64,000 bases of DNA from assembly GCA_002989075.1 (NCBI GenBank), contig PSQN01000012.1:1488001-1552000 (forward strand). Reading direction: 5' to 3'. Origin of the DNA: Arthonia radiata. Its lineage: Eukaryota > Ascomycota > Arthoniomycetes > Arthoniales > Arthoniaceae. Below are positions 35,216-45,381 of the stretch, in pieces; position 1 is the stretch's first letter, and every line of letters starts with the position of its first letter. The notes under the pieces were generated by a model. That model was given only the letters and a program-made list of their open reading frames with translations. It was not told where the DNA came from and made no database searches. The position numbers and the translations under genes are program-made.

Positions 35216-35974
35216 ACATGGTGAGATGATTCACTTCACGGTGCATTACGGCAGTTCACAGATCATGCGCACGCCTCCCTGTACGACTAGATGAATGAGG
35301 ACGACGGCCATGGCGGTCTTGAAATGCGCAATTTGTTTGGACTTCCCACGTAATGTGGAGTTTCCTCTTGCTCAAATAAGTCTCGTCGCTACGAGCTTGG
35401 GTTGAGACGGTGAATATTGATAACAAGTGCGTGGAAAGGCGATAACGGGCATATAAACAACTTAAGCGCGTCTGGTTTTTTGTAGTTGTCGCCAGCTTGA
35501 GTGCTCAGAATTAATCATCTGAGGTTCTCAGTAAGCTCAAATATCGCAACCTCAACTGGACGCCCCAGCTAAAGGAGTCAGGCCTTTACTATCTCTCGGT
35601 AGTGCGATTGCATTAACTGCTTGACTTTCTTGTCGTGAAGTAATCTCTGTTGTATCATTTTGCGACACTGTAAGCACAACAATGGCGATTATCGAATCTG
35701 CGTATTGCCGAAGTATATCACAAAGATTTGACCTGAGTCAAAAATCAATAGGCGACTAAGCTAAGCTCAGCGATATCACAGAAACCAAAGAGCAAGAAGA
35801 GCTGTGATTGCAATGTCCGCAGGAGCAATATTTGAGTCGATTTATTGCAGTCTTCAAAATCATAATATGATACAAAGAAGGTCTCTCGTCAGGTCGGGTA
35901 TGTCATCATAACAGCCACCTCATGCAAACTGCCGCCTTCGCCGAGCGCCGCTGTTCACTTTTCTGGCGGCACCA
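35216..35974. other. Convergent intergenic region, DLH and ISU1 genes
   Basis: 759 bp between two converging stop codons, moderately AT-rich (notably 35350-35900). It should carry both 3' UTRs. I see no frame, tRNA or repeat that I can support. Confidence 0.5.
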
Positions 35975-36627
35975 TCAGGCCGGTGCGGCGGCCGCGCCTC
36001 CGGTTGACACCGTCTCGACCTCAATATTGGGCATTGAGGCCGAAGCGCTACCCAAGTCTGTCTGCTTGGCGTTGGGGTTCTTGGTGTAGTAGTTGGAGAT
36101 GGCGGACTTGATGGCGTCTTCGGCGAGCATGGAGCAGTGTACTATATCTCATGTCAGCACTGACTTCTGTATCGGACAAGTTTCCATGAAAACATACGCT
36201 TCACAGGCGGCAAACAAAGCTCCTTCGCAATTTCAGTGTTTCTAATCCTCCCAGCCTGCTGCAATGTCATTCCTCGCACCAATTCCGTCAAATAGCTGCT
36301 GCTCGCAATCGCACTCCCGCATCCAAACGTCTTGAATTTGACGTCACTGATTGTGTTGTCATTTGGGTCGACTTTGATTTGAAGCTTCATGACGTCGCCA
36401 CACGCTGGTGCGCCGACGAGTCCTGTCCCCACGTCCTCATCACCCTTCAGCATTGACCCAACATTTCGTGGGTTGTTGTAGTGGTCGAGCACCTTCTCGT
36501 GGTAGGACCGTCTTGATGGTTGAGCTAGTGTGGGTGTGACGAGGCGCGATGTGACTTGTGGACGTGCGGCGGCGGCGAGGCCACGGGTTGCTTGCGCTGG
36601 GAGCGTGGCGAGTGTACGTCGAAGCAT
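35975..36627 (-). CDS. isu1: Mitochondrial iron-sulfur cluster scaffold ISU1
   Basis: IscU-type scaffold on which mitochondrial Fe-S clusters are built with Nfs1, frataxin and ferredoxin, then released by the Ssq1/Jac1 chaperones. Exons 36627-36198 and 36141-35975 give 198 residues. An Arg/Ala-rich presequence (about 1-38) precedes SYHEKVLDHYNNPRNVG. The three cluster-binding cysteines are present: C76 (GAPACGD, with the Asp that labilises the cluster), C103 (FGCGSAIASS) and C146 (LHCSMLAEDAI). The 56-nt intron falls immediately after the LPPVK chaperone-binding motif. The C-terminal tail after SNYYTKNP is a short species-specific extension ending APA. Confidence 0.97.
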
Positions 36628-36956
36628 CTTGTAATATACGTGGAAGACTTTCTGAAAGCAGTACCCAGAATGATCGATGGCGTGGTTAGTTTTGTTGTGA
36701 AATAGGTGATTCAGGTTTGATGTGACGAGTTGAAGAGGAGGGACGATTGAGACTTTGAGTCACGTGGTGTGATGTCAATCAAGCGGCGCTAAGCTGCTTT
36801 GTGTCGGTATCTCCGAGCTCGGAGCCGGTAAGGCATAGGGAACGAACGAAGTTGTTGGCTCTTTAAAATCATAGAAGAGCAGCACATCTAAAGCGTTCAC
36901 AATGGGTTCCTGAAACCTGGAGATCCGCCACAGCACACGTGATGTACCACGCGCAC
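36628..36956 (-). other. Promoter region of isu1
   Basis: 329 bp upstream of the isu1 ATG, between two genes on the same strand. A minus-strand frame here (36775-36993) overlaps the upstream gene end and is not convincing. Confidence 0.4.
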
Positions 36957-38132
36957 TCAGTACTGTATTCGCCTGGTCAACAAGCCATCCCAACAGATAC
37001 TATCCATGCAAGGCCTGGCTGCAGTGGGACGATCCCACGGCTTCTTCGTCAGCACCTTACCCTTAAGATTCATTTCCATCTGCGCCAAGCTGCGCACAAA
37101 GTTGGTGAACATTCCATTCCTCTGCAAGACGGGGTCGGCGATCGTGCCCTCCAGCTCCATCTCCGCCTGAAGCCGCTTCAGCCACCGCGCCATCTTACCG
37201 TGAGACGCGCTCTCAAACCTAGTGTTGCGATGCTGCGGGCCCTCTGGAGCCTTAAAACGGGATGATAACACCTCATGAATTCCGATTCGCTGGATGTTGG
37301 GGAATTCTTCGCACATTGTGAGCCAAAGCTTACGGATGAGCTTATAGTTGTTCATGAAGAGAGGATCGCAAATGAACGTCAGCTGATGAAGGTTTGACCC
37401 GAGCGACTCTCTCAGCATCCATTACGCTTCCGGGGTAGATTCGCTAAGATCTCTTGACGAGAAGGAGTGATCGCACTTGTAAGCTGCCATTAACCCGACA
37501 GTCAAGTATCGCAGGTTGGACAGAAAGTCTTGTTTGCGTGAAAATGCGAAGTCCCCAACCATGTTATGCTGTATACCCCATGTGTTAGCAGCTTCCGTAG
37601 CCCCGTATGTGGACATCAAGACAATCTGACTTACAGGGAAATACATGTCCGTATGCTGCTTCAACAGTCCCTCAATCTCTCGAAAGATCGTCCCGCCCGT
37701 GAGTGCAAGGGCGGGCCGATCTGGCAGTCCTGTATGAGTGTTATCAGCACATACGAACGATGACAAATACCGGCGAATTGCATTCGGCTTACCGTATTCG
37801 CTAGCTGGAGACTTTCGCCATGTTTTCTGCCACCTGCTCCCCCAGCCATCCATGATGCGGCTATCATTAATGTTGCACGAGCTCCTGGCGAAGGAGCGAC
37901 AGAAGCGGGGCATGTCGGACTCGTTTGTCTCCACAACGTACTTGTATATCTTGGATCGCAGCTCAAGCGGGAGCCGCATGAGGTGACATGTTTTCGGTGC
38001 CGTTGCCGTTAATGAGCGTACAGGCTCTGGCGTGGTCATGATGGGCACTGTTGAAGATACCCACGGAAAGGTTGGATGTGCTGTAGAGGAAGAGGATGGG
38101 CGGGGAAAATGTCGAATGTGGCATTGCGGCAT
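36957..38132 (-). pseudogene. F-box-like/unknown fungal protein interrupted by an in-frame TAA
   Basis: One frame runs from an ATG at 38132 (or the better-placed ATG at 38039) to a TAA at 36957, broken by a TAA at 37424-37422 after STPEA. Translation resumes in the same frame with a protein-like sequence (LHQLTFICDPLF, WLTMCEEFPNIQRIGIHEVL). The start region LMRLPLELRSKIYKYVV resembles the F-box-like opening of fungal proteins of unknown function. Two introns are supported by donor, branch and acceptor: 37792-37730 (63 nt, gtaagc, ctgataac, acag) and 37634-37569 (66 nt, gtaagt, gctaacac, acag). Both are stop-free multiples of three. I found no good phase-0 intron that would remove the TAA, so this is either a nonsense allele, a shorter functional protein or a pseudogene. 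Confidence 0.6.
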
Positions 38133-38354
38133 GCCAAGAGCTTCGTGTTACACATCGGCTAATGCAGTGTGTGACCCTTGCAGGAAATGTCAGTACAAAG
38201 ATTTCTGAACAGCAGTCAACCCACCGACAATTCATTTAGAATCGATGCCCAGAGTACGGCGCCAGCGGAAGAGCCTTTCCAGGACCTTGAAACGCCACAG
38301 GATGGCATATGTCGATGCTCTGAGAAATCCGCCATCCCATTTGCCTCGCGGGGG

Positions 38355-39055
38355 CTAGAATATCTTCAGTGGAATAAGGTAGTTTCTGCACGCGTAATCA
38401 CTGAATTGAACGTGATTAGATGATAGGTCTCGGTTGTTTTGGCCACATCTCTCACGCCCAGTAGATAGGGTAGAGCCCATTTTCTCATGTACACTGGCAT
38501 ATCCCACAGCGTCCACAAATTCTGTTTGACTGTCCGGCGTCTGCTGTCTGGCAGCTAGCAGGCCGGCGCTGCACCAGAGCGCTTTGTTCGAAAGGTTTGT
38601 GAGCTTTGGCAACGGCTTTACTGATATATATGCTCTGGCATACATCAGCGCATCCTCAGCCAATGCTTCTGCGTCACGTAGCCTGTCTGCGGATCTCATA
38701 ATAGTTCTTGTGTGGCCTCGCTGAGCGGACCGACCATCGGAGTGAGGAGTCTGCAGCATCTGTCCTTCATGTTAGCATAAGATATTCCAACCCATACTGC
38801 ACCGCCCGCTCTGCAGCTTTCTAGTATCATATTGTCTTGACCACGACGTAACTTGATCTTTGCTCCAAGCCAAAAGCTACCATAGGTAGCGTCAGCAACT
38901 ACACCAGAAAGCCTAACGCCAGCGAAAACGGGGAAACCAAGAGAAGGATGTTCCTTCGGACAGTGGCTTTGGAGCTGATCACTGGACATTCTTCTTGGGC
39001 GGCCACGGTGATTCAGAGTTGTAAAATCTTCACACCTACCAATCCTCGAGGACAT
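38355..39055 (-). CDS. Doubtful small gene downstream of the Fungal_trans_2 gene
   Basis: Two minus-strand frames look protein-like: 39055 downwards (motifs HPSLGFPVFAGVRLSGVV, LGAKIKLRRGQD) and 38759 to 38355 (LRDAEALAEDALMYARAY). They can be joined in phase by a short intron (donor gtatgg after residue block CRAGGA, branch gctaac, acceptor acag just before 38759). No family is recognised. The ATG at 39055 is only about 28 bases after the stop of the upstream gene on the same strand, which is tight for a separate gene, so this may instead be a 3' UTR or an alternative 3' exon region of that gene. Treat the boundaries as provisional. Confidence 0.3.
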
Positions 39056-39083
39056 CTGATAGCAGTCGCCGACTCACAGCGTC

Positions 39084-41238
39084 TCACGACACCAATGCAG
39101 GCATCACATCAGCGCCCATCTGCGGCTCATCCGCAGCCTCAATGCGCGGCATCGCCAACCCCAAGCCCTCTGTCCACAGCTCCAGCGCATCTCGCCACAT
39201 CGTCGGCACCCACAGAAAGTGCTCCTCCAGATACCTTACCGTCTCATCGAAACCATTCAGCCCGCTCATCGCCAGCGCCCCCCTCAGTGCCTCGTCAAAA
39301 CTCAACTTGATCGGGCTCTGCGCAAACGCCTTCGCCTGGCTGCCCGCCACCATCGTCATCCACACGACCGCCTGCGGTGCTTTTTCCAGTAATGCCTGGA
39401 CGCCAAAGTCCATGAGCGCGTGCCCGATCCCGAAGACGCAGAACAGCGTCACCTTATCGTCTTGCGGCCGCACAGGGCGGACGAAGCAGTGCAGGACGAG
39501 CCGGATGGTGAGCAAGCATGCGTTCTCAAGCGAGTTCATCGCAGGCATGGGCTGCACGCCTTCAAGGAAGATATGCTGCACGGTACTGCTCGACGCGACG
39601 TGGTCTTCGCCGGCCTCGAAACCCAGCGCGACTAGCGTGACATTGAAGGCGTAAAAATAGCAGACGTGCGGGGATATCAGACCACGCCGCCAGAGCGTGT
39701 AGAAGTCGACGGACATGTCCGGGGTTTGCTCTGGGTTGGCAAGAGGACTGATGGGGTCGTAGGGATCGCGGCGGGAGCGCGTTTTCTTGCGCAGGACGAG
39801 GGCGGCGGTGGAGGCGTCGAAGCAGTGCTCGAAGTTGTTGAGGGAGCGGCGGTCGCGCTGGCGGTCTTCGCGGCGCCGTTTCAAGATCAGAGAGAGTCCG
39901 TGGGCGTGGATGCGGAATGTGGCGAGGTCGTTCGTACGTTGCTGGATGTGTCAGCAGGAGGCGGGGAGAAAGAGAAAGGAAGGATAACACCCACCGCTCC
40001 GATCATGAGCAGCACGACTGCGAAGAGCGTGCTGTCTTGCGTGGCCTTCGCCGGGTCGGCAAGCTCGTCGTTAGCTTTGCGGAGGGCAAGCGTCTGGTAC
40101 CTTTCCAGGAAGCCATGCTTCTTCTTGGTCGTCAAACCCGGCGTGCATTCGATGAAGGCGACTATGGGCCCCTGTTAGCATATTGGAACCACCTCGCGCA
40201 CTCAGTACTCGTTGACTCACCCAACGCGGCAAATGCCGCCGTCGAATCCCTCACCAACGGAAACCAGAAGCCCTTGCGATACGTGGCCAGATCCATTTGA
40301 AACTGACCCTTATTATCCTCCATCTGCGTCCATGCTGGTGACAGCAGTTGGGCATTCAAGTACAGCCGTAGCAATTCATGCGCGTACGCATCGGACTTCA
40401 CCGGCAATACATCGAAAGGCTCCCCAAACGCCTTCTCGATCACCGGCGAAGGGCTCACGGATGGCTCATTTGACGACGCCGGCAAGATCCTCCGCAGTTG
40501 CCTGGGCTCATCAGAGCTGCTCTTGCTGGACTTTCGCGACCTCCGCTTGCGCTTTATGTTCGGCTTGGGCGGCGCACGCTCAGAGCTGCTCACACTGCCA
40601 GTCGTTGCAGCATCACTAACATGCGCTGCATCAGGTGTGCTCTTGTCGGAGGATTTCGGTCTCGCAGTGCGCTCGCCTGACGCTGCTGCACGCCGTCGCC
40701 GCTGTGCAGGACCCGACGTACCATGAGAGGCATATGCCAAATTGGGAACTCGGGTTTTCGACGCAGCGCTTCCTTCGCGTTTCGCTTTAAGACTGCTCTT
40801 GTCCCCTCCACCGGGTTCCTGGATACCAGAGTCAAGACTATAGGGTTGCGACGCTCGATGCGTGCTCGTAGACGCCCAGCGCTTCACGATCCGCTTGTTC
40901 GAGCGGCTCTTGAATTCATTTGGGTTCGAGTAGTTGAGGAAGAGAAGCTTGCTGCTATCGCCACCTCTCCTCTCTTTCTTCACGCCCGCCGTTGCACCCG
41001 CTGGATGGACTTCATGCGACTCTCCCACGCTTACGGCACTGGCGGTGGACACAGAGGTTGCAAGCGACGGCGTTGGGGTTGCAGAAGCAACACTAGCCGG
41101 AAGCGCGCTAGGTGCGTGTTCGGAGCTGACTGCCGAAACTCTGCTCGAAGGAGGCTCGTCTCTGCTTGTGCTTTCGCTTGACACCCGACTTCTTTCAGCT
41201 GCCTTTGTTGATTTCCTGGCGTCAGCTTTTGGAGCCAT
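39084..41238 (-). CDS. Fungal_trans_2 domain transcriptional regulator-like protein
   Basis: Fungal-specific transcription factor-like protein without a visible Zn2Cys6 cluster. Exons 41238-40221, 40161-39995 and 39941-39084 give 680 residues. The N-terminal ~270 residues are Ser/Ala/Lys-rich and disordered, but contain the short block KLLFLNYSNPNEFKSRSNKR (about 95-114) typical of this class. The Fungal_trans_2-type helical domain spans about 285-650 (WFPLVRDSTAAFAALVAFIECTP, FLERYQTLALRKANDELADP, CLLTIRLVLHCFVRPV). At intron 1 the acceptor at 40163-40162 was chosen over the AG ten bases earlier, because only it gives AALVAFIEC in frame. The longer frame to 41259 starts with GTG, so the ATG at 41238 is used. 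An overlapping uORF precedes it. The regulated genes are unknown. Confidence 0.85.
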
Positions 41239-41266
41239 GCTTGACGCTTTGCCACCCACGGGCCAT
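41222..41266 (-). promoter_or_regulatory. 14-codon uORF overlapping the start codon of the Fungal_trans_2 gene
   Basis: An ATG at 41266 opens a short frame (MARGWQSVKHGSKS, stop at 41224-41222) that begins 28 bases before the main ATG at 41238 and ends 14 bases past it in another frame. If the leader contains it, ribosomes must leak past it or reinitiate, which would lower output of the regulator. Confidence 0.55.
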
Positions 41267-43285
41267 TTTCAGAGGAAGGAGAGGAGGCAGACCAGGTGCG
41301 CTGGTTGAATAGGGATCAGAGAGAGGGGGCCGCCAATGCTAGGCTAATTGCCAATAGCATCGCTAGTGCTGACCGCGGACGGCTGAACGACCGGGGTCCG
41401 CCGCGGATTGTATCGGGACTGGGGTTAGCGTTTTCTCCTGCACTGAATACTCAGGCTGGTTGCTCTCTAGAAGCGTAGTCGTGGCGCCTTTACTCCTAGA
41501 AGCGACTGAGAACTTACGACATGCCCTCAGCGTGGTTTATAAAATGAACGCCCGCGTGGAACGGTTCTTGTATTCTTTACTCCGTAGGGGGGCCACGGAG
41601 CACGGTATATGAGTCAGTACACTGATGATCTGCGCCGAGACGGCTTGCCTAGCGCACCCTTGAAATGGAGATTACTAAGAGGGTGAGTATTTATCACAAA
41701 CATCAGAACGAAGGCCAGTGGAAGTTACGTTGCAAGCAGGACATCACGTAGTACCGCATGAGACTTCATATCCTAGGGGAAGTTACTATAGTCTTGAAGC
41801 ACTTTCGATGACAGTACACTGTCACTCGACGGATTACGTTGTCTGTGTAAGTACCACGTGAGTACTACAATAGACTCACGAAGCTAGACAGTACTTGCGA
41901 ACGGCCCATCAGGATCACCCTCGTCATTGGAGAGGAAAGATTCACCTATGCAAGCCCGTGATGGTGAGCTGTAAGACTCGATAAGGATGTATCTACCTTC
42001 TGGACGGCAAGCAACCTGCAGACATTGCCCGTCTGCGGAACTTGAAAGACGTACCACCCGAGACCTCGCCCGTTCTTAGATCTGCTGCAATCACGGAGCA
42101 TTCTAATCCCAAATGTCTATGACGATACTGAGTCCGTGCCCATCTCAGCACGAGAGCGCCTCTGATCAAGACAGCAAGGCCAGCAGCAAGCAAAGAAGGT
42201 TTCCAAGCCACTGCGCTTTTATTCTCTGCTATCATTCTCCATACCCGGTTTGTTTCAAACTCCTGAGCTTAGGTTGATGACGGACACATCGTAAATGGTA
42301 GTTTGAACACCAGCTGAATTGCTATAGTCACCAATCATCCCCAGCGCGGTGTAAACGTGTTAGGACATTTTCGCTAGGAGGGTGGCTGCGGAAGTTTTGT
42401 CGAAACGATAGCTCCGAGTATAGTATAGATGCGCTCGTGGGCTCAATAATACTTCCACCCACAGGACTTCTCGCAGAGATAACGGCCATTCTGTCGTTTC
42501 CAAGTGGAGTTCCCAGTCCAAGGACGGTACTGCTGGGTCATCCGAGAATTCCACGACAACAGAGTAGATTGACGGCAGTAGGAAAATGATTTCTTACCTG
42601 TTTGTCGTTGTCCGCAGGCCAGCGGGAGAGTCCGATGAAATTTGGCTTCGATTTGGATGGCAGAACGTCAGTTCATGATAAACTGACGGGGAAGTCTTTA
42701 CAGTATGAGCACCATATTAGGATTCAGCGTGATGCTGTCTGGCTGCTTGACATGGCGTGTGCAGCTATGCGTGGAAAGCATGGTCACAATCGCAATGAGC
42801 CCAAATGAGATGGTGAGGGTTACGACGGCTTCTTTCGGCCGCCGGGGCTGCCATTCAAGCGCGTGGCCCAAGATTGAAGACCTGCAGGATACGTCGACTT
42901 CTTGCAGCGATAGGAGATCGATGTATAGGGGTTTGAAAGTTTCCCGCTGCAAGAGTCGCCGATTAGATCGTGGCGGCTAAAGTTTGATCGGGCTTCTCCA
43001 GCCCGCCTTTCGTTGCTTTATCGTAGCGACTGCCTTGTTGCCCATTACCGTCAATTAATGACGGCGTACACTGCAAGGGCTGGCTTTCGCTATTACGATG
43101 TTGTCTGGACATTGCAAAACCTATGATATGCATCACTGCTAGCGAGGACCGCTTCAACGTAAATTGTATATTTGATCTGAGCTTCGTTTCACATACGTCT
43201 GATCTCACATTTTCTCATCAAATATTCTCGATTTGCTGAATTTATCGAATGAGTCCTGCGCGGCTTTTACTAATGATGAGGCGAG
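41267..43285. other. Gene-poor region, possible unresolved intron-rich minus-strand gene
   Basis: The first part should hold the Fungal_trans_2 promoter. Between about 41,990 and 42,980 several minus-strand frames look protein-like: 42952-42698 (FKPLYIDLLSLQEVDVSC), an open block near 42640-42595 (PNFIGLSRWPADNDKQ followed by a gtaag donor), 42554-42360 and 42235-41993. I could not link them into one model or recognise a family. 41,480-41,990 and 42,980-43,285 show nothing I can support. Confidence 0.3.
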
Positions 43286-44677
43286 CTATCGCCCACTTTT
43301 CATTCGATCCACCACTCTCGACGCGGCGGCCAAGTCCAGCCTCATCCAATAGCTGTCTTGAACCGGCTTTGCTCCAAACCCGATCTCAAACAGACTTCGA
43401 AAATGTCAACAGATCATACTTTAGCCAGCACGTGGAAAATAGGCACTTACTTCCGACTCTCGACGTTGTCTTCTGCCACGTCAGCATGGAACCATCTCCC
43501 CTCGCCTGTCCCTTCGGTTTCGCGCTGTAATGCTGTGGCTGGGGCGACTAGACGAGCCACGAGCTTCTTGGCCAATCCCTGACGTCTGAATCCAGGCTCA
43601 ACATACAGCGTACGAACGCTGCCGTCGAGGCCCAGAAAGACCCAGCCGACAAGCTTGCCAGTGCTGGGATTGCGGATCGCGGCGTTCAACCGACAGTCGA
43701 TCTGCGAACGTACTCGTACCAGGCGGTTTGTGCGCATGACAGCTGCTACGTCTTCATCTGTGCGGACTGTATCCCATGTCTGTAGTCAAATGGTCAGTAT
43801 GATGTACATGCGTAGTAAATGCCTGATGCCTTTGCTGGAAGTCAGAGTGTCAATTACTGCAGCGCAGGCAAGCTGACCAAAGACTTTAGACAGCAATAAG
43901 GAATACGAATCCCCTGAGCTTAGGTCATAAAAATGCTCGAGATGAAGAACTTCTGGCAGGAGATGCAATGCTCGGTCGCAGCGAAGCAATAGGAGCAACT
44001 CCGCTGTAGGACATAAGTCGGAGGTAGCTCTGTGCGAGTCTTTGGCTTACCATCCCGTTGGGAAGCTCGAATGCTTCATTTTCGCCGGGAGCGTCCTGGG
44101 GCAGAGGGGATCGCCAGGCAAGCTTCAAGTAGGGCCCTCCCAAACCGTTGATGTCGTCTCTGACGACAAGCTCTCCTTCCGTTCGCGTTCGACCCGAATA
44201 GCGAAGGATGTCTGCGGTATGACTATGTGTACTCGTTGCAAGGCTGACATCTTCCCCACTTGCAGAAGCGTTGCCAGAGGAGGTCCGAGAGAGCTCGTTG
44301 AACTGATCACATGAAGTTGGTTGGGAGGTAGGCGGACAAACGATATGGCTGTATGCGAGGATGTGGAGCAGCTGACGCAAAGCTACCTTCTCGATTTCTG
44401 ATTCAACGGTCGGAGCGTCATAGAGCTCAATTGAGGAGAGCAGGTACAGCGGGAGACAGTCCGGTGTTAGGCGATCGAAAACTGCAATAGCGTGTGGATG
44501 TTCTGGTGCTGAACCCGGCGCAAATGTTGTAAGGATCAAGGTGGAGGGCGAGAGCGGTGGTGAGCGTAAACGATTGAGGAGGGGAAGAGCGTTAGGTTGT
44601 AGACCGGTAAGGTGGGCAATGAGCGACTGCGTATTACCGGCGCCTGTCCATTGGTGTATTCCAGCCGGTAGTGCCAT
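43286..44677 (-). CDS. GNAT-family N-acetyltransferase
   Basis: GCN5-related N-acetyltransferase (FR47-like) that would transfer acetyl from acetyl-CoA to an unknown amine. Exons 44677-44051, 43779-43451 and 43394-43286 give 354 residues in frame. The N-terminal ~200 residues are a divergent substrate-side domain (TFAPGSAPEHPHAIAVFDRL). The catalytic part begins TWDTVRTDEDV; motif A is GLDGSVRTLYVEPGFRRQGLA, with the acetyl-CoA loop RRQGLA at about 274-279. The last exon supplies LFEIGFGAKPVQDSYWMRLDL, the usual C-terminal strand pair; without splicing the 56-nt intron the protein would stop early. The 271-nt first intron is the longest one found here. Its ATG is only 219 bp from the transposon block. 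Confidence 0.9.
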
Positions 44678-44896
44678 AGTAGTCGATCTCCTGCAAATGA
44701 TGTCCCTTGTACCAGAAAATCAACCACAAATAAGCGCTACCTCCTCTTTCGAACTCTTTTCGTCGTTATGTTTGTCCTACCTCGAAACTGATGGTGTCCA
44801 AAGTATGGTAGACCGAAGTCAGATATTAGCGGAGTCTCTGGCTTCATCATCGTTGCATGGAAGCTCTAGGCTTCATAAGAGTCTTTGAAATAAAAG
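44678..44896 (-). promoter_or_regulatory. Promoter space of the GNAT gene, abutting transposon DNA
   Basis: Only 219 bp of normal-composition DNA separate the GNAT start codon from the first base of the Copia LTR. All upstream control of this gene must lie here or inside the mutated element. Confidence 0.5.
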
Positions 44897-45381
44897 TGTT
44901 GGAAATTAACCAACTAGCTGGTTAGCTGGAACCCCCAGGGGCCCGGAGTATCGGACAGGTCCTACCAGCTGTCTCGGCCTAGAATAGAACAAGCCTTTTA
45001 CCTAAAGGGTCGGGCCTAGTGGCCCGGGCCTAAGACAAAAAGAAGCATTGTACGACCCGTTTTAGACAGCTGGCCCGTAGTCTAAGACAATATAGAATAG
45101 ACTTAAAGACTAATAGTTTTAAATAAACAGAATTATTGTCTTATACAGTAAGTTACGGGTTATCTAGCTTCTATTAAAAAGAATAGATATCTAGTAAGTC
45201 TTATACAGGCCGCTAAACTTAGATATATAAGCTAAAATCTCTTTAGAGAATTTTAGCTAACAAGACAGACAATATAATAATAGCTTCTCCTTGCTACTAA
45301 GTATTGTACTAGTTCTAAGCTAGTCTCGTCTTCCTACTCTTTATAGTAGTATCCTTCTTCTTTCCTATACCTTTTTTAACA
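44897..45381 (+). repeat. 5' LTR of the Copia relic
   Basis: Begins TGTTGGAAATTAACC, the usual opening of Copia LTRs, and ends ...TTTTTTAACA just before a primer-binding-like GGTTATAAGCCCGG at 45382. About 485 bp. The first ~170 bases keep more GC than the rest. The matching 3' LTR is not in the window. Confidence 0.7.

Noticed and set aside
37730-37770. Alternative 41-nt intron starting gtattt in the F-box-like gene
   Set aside because: Its removal shifts the frame and destroys the conserved-looking TIFREIEGLL segment; the 63-nt intron with the same acceptor keeps it.
40162-40220. Earlier acceptor AG at 40173-40172 in the Fungal_trans_2 gene
   Set aside because: Joined to the only good donor it reads out of frame; the acceptor at 40163-40162 gives AALVAFIEC.
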